Positions 52,401-61,400 of a stretch of DNA of 64,000 nucleotides are shown piece after piece. Below the pieces are notes generated by a model that was not told where the DNA came from, did not search any database, and worked only from the letters and a program-made list of their open reading frames with translations. Positions within the stretch are counted from its first letter, which is position 1. The number at the start of each line of letters is the position of its first letter. The DNA is taken from the NCBI GenBank assembly GCA_022606425.2, contig JAHDVF020000211.1, positions 4,402,001 to 4,466,000 of the forward strand, read 5' to 3'. Position numbers and translations under genes: made by a program. This stretch comes from Lepidostoma basale (taxonomy: Eukaryota; Arthropoda; Insecta; Trichoptera; Lepidostomatidae).

Positions 52401-55400
52401 CCACCACCCGATTTTGTATAGTTTACTATTTTATTTCTTAATCAAGTCAATAAACATAAACAACAATCAGATAAAATAATCAAAAAACTTTTTCATCTTT
52501 TTATTATTGTTTTATTTATACATGAAATCTTACATTCTTTTTTTTTCTATAACAATTTCAAAACAAATAATTATGAATTTAGAGAATATATATATATGTT
52601 TTTTAATTATTGGATATACTAAAGAGCCTTTTAAATATTTTACTCGAGAGTAAGTTTATATATAATGTTTATATATAAAATCTAATGACATATAAATTAC
52701 CAATACTTACGGTTTAATTATACAATTCACTTTATATTTTAAAAGTTATTTTTTATAATTGAAATATATTCATGTTGATTGTGTATGAGTATCTGTGATT
52801 ATTTGAATCAGCTACATTTTACACATAATTTTAACAGAATTATTTCACATGTATTTTTAATTTTAATAATATTTATTTTGTACAATTTTATACCATTGAA
52901 TATTATTTTATGATCAAATTTATTACAACATTTGTTGTCACCAAAGTGAATTAAAGAAAACAAAATAAATGTGAACAAATAAGCATAAACACAATCTCGG
53001 TTGTTCTATAGGCATTAAAAGTTTTTTTTTTTGTTTAATGTCGTATGGTTATGAGTTATGAAAAATAATTAGGGTGGTGATTGGTGAGTTCAACCAAATT
53101 ACATCTCCACCATTTTAATATTATGTATATTACAATGTAATCTTCTAGTCAAGAAAGTGATAAAGACCCAACAGGTAAATATAAGTTTCATTGGCCTTTA
53201 TTTATCTCCAAATACAGTATTGAAAGTTTGCTTTATTTAAATAAAAGTCACATTTAAAATGATTTTAATGTTTTAAAAAAAATATGATACTTTTTTATTT
53301 TTATCCGAATCACGCAAATGATTTTTCTTTCTGTTTTCTCAAGAATGAGGCAAACTTTCAAAACTGTTTTGTGTATAATTACAATTTTCAATTGAACTAA
53401 TATTAAAACAAAAATATTTCATTTCAGGTTTCAAAATGATGTTCACTTATTCGTCTTTTATTTTCTTTGTTATTATTGTTTGATATTCCTTGATAAATGG
53501 TGAATAATTTCTGCTTCGCCGGAAAGAACCCAAAAGGAAACACATAGACACTGTTCTAAATGAATTATTTTTAGATCGACATATTCTAACACTTCCGAAA
53601 ATGATGATATCATTAACTAGAATCCTTATCTATTTTCTGTGTAAAATGATTGAATATCTCTACCATATAATGTGATATTTTAATGAACTTGTGATTTTCA
53701 ATTTGAATATTTTGTGTTAGCCATTGCTTCGGAAATGCGCAATCAGCGCGCTACCCTGGGCAAGCAAAAGGAAGAGTATTTGAAGAAAGCCAGTGTCCTC
53801 AAGCGGGAGTTGGATTCTCTGAAACAGCAGCGCGTGGAGTTGCGCGGAGACCCGAGGCGATCCCCGAGCCCCGATAGCCATAGGTTCCTGAAGGAGAATG
53901 CCAAATTGCAGGTTACATTTGTTTATTGCTATTTCAAAGTTCAAAATGTGCACTTTTTAAAATTTATTTAATGTTTTCATGTTTTAAAAAAATTCACTCT
54001 TCTTTCTCATTATGTCAATAGCATCTCGATTAAATATTGTAAAAAAAAAAACTTAGAAAAGCTAACAATTCCAATGAATATTGCAGTTATTTTAAATGAA
54101 ATTAATAGTATTCCTATTTTAAATCACAATTTGTTATCAAAATATTTTTGTGAAGAATATAATATATGCTATTGACGGTTGTGGTTTTAATTTTGTAAAA
54201 CTCCATTGGACCCCTGTCCAAGTCAGACCCCCTATACAATTCTGTTTTAAGTAAGTCGTCACCTGAGAGTAAGAAGGTTCCAACTGTCAAAAGTAAAAAG
54301 CTGAGATAAATGAAGTCAAAATTTTGTTGGTTTCGGGTGTGTATCTTGGAATAAAAGGGTTCCACCTGAAGCAGATGAAACTCTTTTACCGATAAGCGTG
54401 TAAATTTTCTGACGACAGTTGGAATAATAAAGTTCTAAGTGTAAATGAATCCTTCAATGAATTGTGTGTTTTGAATGATCAGATGGAACTTGATTCTTTT
54501 CGTAACATCAAAATGACGATACTATTACATGTTTTTTTTAATTGTACGTATAGATAAGGTTAGTAAGAACCATTTTCACGAAAAAAAGCCAAATGTGAAA
54601 TTTTGTTAGTTGGAACCCTCTTACTCTCAGGTGACGAAGTAGGAACTGATCAACTTTTCCCTGACGGCTAAACCCCCTCCTACTTACTTTAAATAGCCGT
54701 ATAGGGCCTGACCTGGACAGGGGTCCGCCGTTTGAGTTCTCCACTGTAAAACCTAACCTAACCTAACCGCTGTCCAGGTCAGAGCCCTGCAGTCAACATG
54801 TTAATTATTTCGTCTATATTCGCCTTCACTTTGTGTTGTGGATTCATATTTTAATAAATATAACTACACTTAGATGAGGCCGCCAGGGCAAGAGTGGTCT
54901 AACCCCAAATTTAGACAATGGAGATAAATGCGATTGAAAATTTGACGTTTTTTCCCCATTTTTTTTTTAAAACTGTATGGGTTAGGGTCTTCTTTAGTGA
55001 TAAACCTTGTTTGTTTGGTGAATGTCTTTAGAACAGTATTTTGAATATTGGGAAATATAAAGTTGAAGGATATTTTTTGATGGTTACTTATAATAGACCA
55101 CATTTGACTCCATATATTTTGATTTTTTGTCAGAGAAAAAGAAGTATTTATGGCGATATCTATGTTTCCACTTGGAAATGGTGGTTAGATTAATTTTTCT
55201 TTTATAGTAGGTCACAAATAGGTGTGGGTTAGACCAGTAACTCAATTTTTCAAAAAAATGTTGGTTAGACCACTCTTGTCCTGGTGGCCTCAGATATAAA
55301 CTCATTTATCGTTCTCCTGATGATGGTGTGAAACCTTCAAAAATGTCGAGAAAAATAACCTCAAAAGTGTAAAAAACAGTGTTTTAATTTTTAATGGAAT

Positions 55401-58400
55401 TCCACAGTGTTAAAGCCTTAAGTTTATCACTTTATTTCACTTAACACAGACATGTTTTGGTTATAACATAACCTTTATCACTGTACACAATTTTAAAATT
55501 GTGCACCGTGATAAAGATTATTGTTATAACCTAAACATGTCTGTGTTAAGTGAAATAAAGTGTTGTAATACTAAGTGTGTTAATTATTAATTCAAATAAA
55601 CTTCCATCGAGAGATTTCAGTGAAATTCGTTATCTTCAATGCATTTCTACAAAAATTTTCACTGCCATTATCTTCTTCCAGATTGAGATTCAGAATAAAC
55701 TTAAGACAGTTAATACTGTTATCGACATGTTGAACGGTATTATCGGTGAGAATCCCATGTCGGGAGAGAGCTCGGACAAGTCTAAAGCTAGAAAGGCAGG
55801 GCAGCCACAAACCCCGACTCAATCACCACCTACTTCTCGATCTTCTTCCGCCGACAGCAATAAAGGGTCCACAAGTCAAAACAAGCGTAAATCCAGGTAC
55901 TTTCCTACATGTATTTGTATTTTATTTATTATACAAGTTTATTTTATAACTTCTTTTTTTTTTCACAATGATTCTCACGTTGTTTGTATTTTATTTCATT
56001 TAGCTGAATTTTAATTTTGTATTTTTGTTGATCACGAGTTGAAACATAGATATAGTTTTAGCACCAAAGTGAATTATTACAAATAATGAAAAAATTGTAA
56101 AAAATGTTTTTTAAATGTATATTTAGATAAAATCCACTAATGTTTGTGTATTTGACCGGTTTTTACCGAAACCGGTCAAAGACACAAACATTAGTGAATT
56201 TTAACTAAATATAAATTTTAAAAAGATTTTTTACAAAAAAATATATGTATTTTCATTATTTACAATGAATTCATTTTTGAATTATTGCATCAGACAAAAT
56301 GGTTTATAACAAATATAAATGTATATTCAAGCTATAATCCTCCAGAGAAGATAAGCATTGAAAGAAGAAATTGATATTTTTTCACTAGTATTGAGAATCA
56401 GTTTAATAAGATATTAAATGCAACCATATTCACAGTGGAAAACATTTAAAATATATATGACATGAACTATGTTAATCCATATGATAATTGAAGTTATTTT
56501 CTTATGTGGGTTTTCTTTATATATAATTTGTTCCAGCCATTAATTATTATAACATAAAACTGCATTATTTTAAAATTGTCATTGTAGTATCACAATTGCG
56601 GCACTCATAGAAGTTTTTCATATCAATTTCTGTTGTATTTTACAAAATACCATGCTGTTTAGTAATTTATGTATTATCATAAACTAAAATACTATTTTGA
56701 TGTTTATAATAAATAAATTCCAAATATTTGTGTGACCACCGAGCAAGAACCCTCAGTTGGACTCTACATTTTATTTGCAAGCCTTCTTCATAACGCAAGA
56801 TATTATTTCTCATAGTTTTATAATGTTATTATGTGTACATAAAAGGTTTTTACATTTGAGACGTATTTATAATATTTATTAAACCCAAAATTCAAGATGT
56901 ATTGATTTATTCTAGGTGTCACTGTTCTTTCTGAGTCTTAATGTGTGTGTTTTTTTTATATATAGTAAACTTTGTTAATGAAATATTATATTGTAAAAAT
57001 TGTTTCATACTTTTATAACTAAATTTCATGTTTTACCATAAGGTTTTTACTTTTTTTTATCTGATATTGCATTTTGACCTTCCCTTACCGGTGCAATGAA
57101 GCTAGTACACATTGCTTCTATTAACTTTAATATATCTATAAATATAATAAATACTCTGGTAAAAGATCATAACTTCTCAAAGGCCTTTGATACTGTGAAC
57201 CACGACATTCTTATAGCAAAGCTATCTCAAATTAGATTCTCTTCTCAGTTATTTATGGTTTTTTTATTAGTTACCTAGAGGGTAGAAAACAATTCGTCTC
57301 GTACGTAATTTTTCAATCTGAACCTTATCTTGTAAATTCGGGGGTACCACAAGGTTCAAACCTAGGCCCACTCCTCTTCACCATCTTCATAAATGATATT
57401 GCGAAGGTGATAAACTTGCGATATATTTTATTTGCCGATGATCTGAAATTATCCTTATTCTCATTACTTTTTTTCATATTCAGTCTATTCAAATATTTCA
57501 TCAGGCGGTTATAAACGCTTCTTATGAGCGGACGTCTTGTTCGATGGTTTCAACTTTGTGAGCGTGTCCCTTTTTTTACAATTAGATTTAAAATATCACT
57601 TTTAGTGCTGTATAGGAAAGGTTGAAATCAATATATTTTGGTTATTGAAGTATGAAATAGTTTTCTTATTTCGTCTTTTTGAATACATTGTATTTGGTGA
57701 AATATTTAAGACATCAAGAAGAAGATTGTAGGGATTTAGCTGTTTATTTCTAGTGCAATGGAGAAGACATTCCACCGCCAACAAGAAGACTGCCAGTGTT
57801 CAAATATTTTATGTATTTTAAATATGTTAAGAATGTAATAAGTTGTATCAAAGATTGAAATAAATAATGTTGTTTTTCTTATTTCCAATTATTTCACAAT
57901 TTCTCATAAAGCGAGCATTCAGTTTTTTTTGTTAATTGTGTAATAAATGTTTGTAAAATGCTTGCTTTATTGAATGGTCAAAAGTGTGTATTTTTTTTTG
58001 TGTGATTATTTTTGCATTTTCAGAACCTACAAACTTGTATTTGACAGTATTTGGATAGTGAGTGTGCATTCAGAAACCTTTTTGATTTTGTATTGTTTTC
58101 CGATTGCTCTTCTAAGTGGATCGAGCTAATATAATCTGCTTTGAATTTTACAGGTCCAAGTCTCGCTCCAAGATCGGAGAAAAGAAGTTCAATTATGTGT
58201 TTTACGATCCGGAAATGCACTGGTGCCGAGTGTGCAACGAATTCCCGAGCACAGCCAAGGAGTATCTGAACCATCTGCATTCTCCGACGCATCATCGGTA
58301 AGTTTGGCTACTACTTTTACTTTTTTACTAATTCAACTACAGAAGAAATTGATTTCCGATATTATAAATGTATATAATTTTTCGGGTAAAATTTCACATT

Positions 58401-61400
58401 GAAATTCATTAAATAATTCGTACAAATAAAAACATCTATTTCGGTTATATGCTAAGGTGTATATTGTAAATGAACACTTTATATTTGGGTCCGTGCTAAG
58501 GGGGGAAAGAACCTGCTTCGGCAGATAGTCATCGGCAAAATAGAGGGACGTCGGGGAGTTGGCAAAAGCAGACATTCTGGCTACGAAATATAAGAGAGTG
58601 GAGAAGAATGAGCAGAGTTGAGAACCTGTTCCAAGTGGCGCAGAATAGAGTTGTTTTCGCTGCAGTGATCACCGACATTGAAAATACCTGATACCGTACC
58701 AGATAGAGAAGAAGAAAATCAAGAAACAAATAAAATTAACGAATGCTCAAGAATATTTATTGTCATAAAAACAATTCTTACTCACTTACCGTCACTTTAT
58801 TAAGATATAGGCAGAGAAAATGGATAGCTACACTGTTCTATTCCAGAGCATCCTCCACATTCATACATGATATGTACACACGCCGACTGTTTGGATTTAA
58901 ATTTGATTTGGTAGTGTCATTTTTTCCTTGATTAAAATATGCTATGTCCACCATTCTATCACATAAACTAAATAATTACTGTAATGCGACATCCCCCTGC
59001 CCGGTGGACCGACTATCTGAAGAGGATTGCTGGACATAGATGGATGGGAGCGGCAATGGACAGGGGGCGGTAGCGAGCTTTGGGAGAGGCCTACATTCAG
59101 CAGTGGATGGCAGACGGCTGATGATGATGATTTAATACATCTGTTTAGACTGTAATTTGTATATACATGATTTTTTTTATCAGCAATGCATTGGCCAATT
59201 TGGAGGCGCCATGGCATGATGTGGTATCAACCCAGAATGAAGGAATGCCCAGCTACACCGGGGCCCCTTCTAAGCGCACACCTATCAAAGGTAGAATCAT
59301 GTATTTATTGTTTCTTTAACAATTATATAAAACTATTTAATATTCTCGAGCTAATATAATCTGCTTTGAAATCTGCATGAAAATGACTGTTTTCTATGTT
59401 TTATGTTGCTTGATGGGAGTGACGGGTTTCATATGCATATTTTCAAATGCCCCGGATAGGTGAAACACGTCAGACCCATGAAATTTAAAATCAATTGATG
59501 TTCTATTATATTATATAAATCTATTGGATGGTTTGGTCCTGACGCATGCAAACATTGTCTTACAGGTTTGCAATTCTTCGTGCCGTCCACTGCTTGGTAC
59601 TGTAAGCTCTGCGACCAGTGGATCGGGGACCTGCACTGTGCTTCCGCCCATCTGAAGTCCTTGATACATTCCCAAAACTACGCTGTAAGTTTGTTTTATA
59701 ATCTTATTTATTTATTTAAATATTCCTAACCATATGAGATCAACCCTTCCACAAAACATTATCGAAGCCTTTGAATATGCAGTACATGTATTTTGTTATT
59801 GGATTTCTATGGTCTTGTTTTGTTCCACGTATGTGACAATGTTTTTATTCAGCCTACCAAGTTTTACAGTGAGTATCTTTTATGATATGTATTGTGTCAT
59901 TTTTAATATTTTGACAATGTAAAATCCTCACTGATAATGTAAAAAAATTCAGACAGAAGAAATGTAATGTTTTTTTTTTTTTATTATCATAAGAAAAGCC
60001 TAATAATCTGTTATGTTTTTGGGGGGGAGTGGTGAGGGTCGAAAGGTGGTGGAAGTTTTCAACGTTTATTCTCAATCACAAGTAATTATATATTATTGGT
60101 AACTCTAAATGGAGCGTGATGGACATCGGCGTAACTGCGCAGGGTGTCGATAGCAGCAGGCGGAGTCCGGGCGGCGAGCAGCTGAGGATGATGATACGCT
60201 GGGCGGTAGTGTCGGTCAACTGAAGCGAAAACTCACCAGAAGCTACGTGACATAGTAGAATGGCTTCGTAGATCGGGGGGAGGGAGTCCGAGATCCCTCG
60301 TGACGTAGATTTGATAGCATAGACTCATGTCGTAGACTTGATAACGTTAGAAGTCAGAATAATGACTGGCGTGTAGAGTGGTTGACTGTACGGCTTTTAT
60401 ATGTTTTGCTTCATTTGCACATGATACTCTGCCGGACAACCTCTAGTAACCTTTGTGTATGAACCCGGGCCCTGATTCATCATTTTTCGCACTCGGTCAT
60501 CAGCTTCGTTGAGGCTGAGAATCTATTGTGTCAGGTGTTTTGATTGTCTATGCAATGTATTTCGCCATTGTAATATGCTGGTAAAGCAGTCTGAGCCCAT
60601 TGCTTCCACTCGTGTGGTCTCAGAGTCCTGCATGGTTTGTTAACCCCACATGTTAATTTTTTTTTTAATGAATTCTGTATGATTTTTTTTCCAGAATTTC
60701 ACGGAGTTAAATCCCCATTGGGAGATGGATTGGATGTCAGACAGGCAGAAGAACTTTGAGAAGGTGGCCAAAGGAGGAGCCGAAGGGGGCACCCCTGGTG
60801 CGGAGACCAAGACCCTGTACTCCCCTCACACCATCTCCTTCCAGGCAGACGGCTTCCACACCAAGAAGAAGGGCAACAGCCCTCAGGTTAGCCAAGATTT
60901 TTCTGAAAAGCAATCCCTAAGATTGAAACTGCAAGAAAGTAGATATTTTTAAACCTCCAAAAAGCCAATATGGGCAGTGTACAATGGTGTTCTTGTACTG
61001 TCCCTTATGTATGGAAGTGAAGCATGGGACTTGCAAAAGAAGGATGAAAATCGATTAAATGGCGTAGAAATGAGATCTATTTTGATCTATTATTATAGAT
61101 AGAATATATAAATGAAACTCTTAAAAAATTACTTTAACACCACTTTTTTTTTTTTAATTTTAAAACTACTGACCGGTCTTTTTTCAAACAGAACATTATC
61201 AGGATAACAGACAAACTATAGATAAGTAATATGTCAAATCCGGATATTAAAAGTGATTGCAGTGCAAACAAATGCATAATAAATAAAATAATTATGTACC
61301 ATATGAAGTTTTGGACAGAATGGTGAAGTATACATTAACCGTGTGAATGGAGCATGAAATTGAGGTAGATTGAGAAAAATGTAGACACATAAAAAGTTTG

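Noticed and set aside
52340..52412. tRNA-like segment with CCT-like anticodon loop on minus strand
   Set aside because: The acceptor arms do not pair, and the body is shared with 42900-43085, so it is a SINE head.
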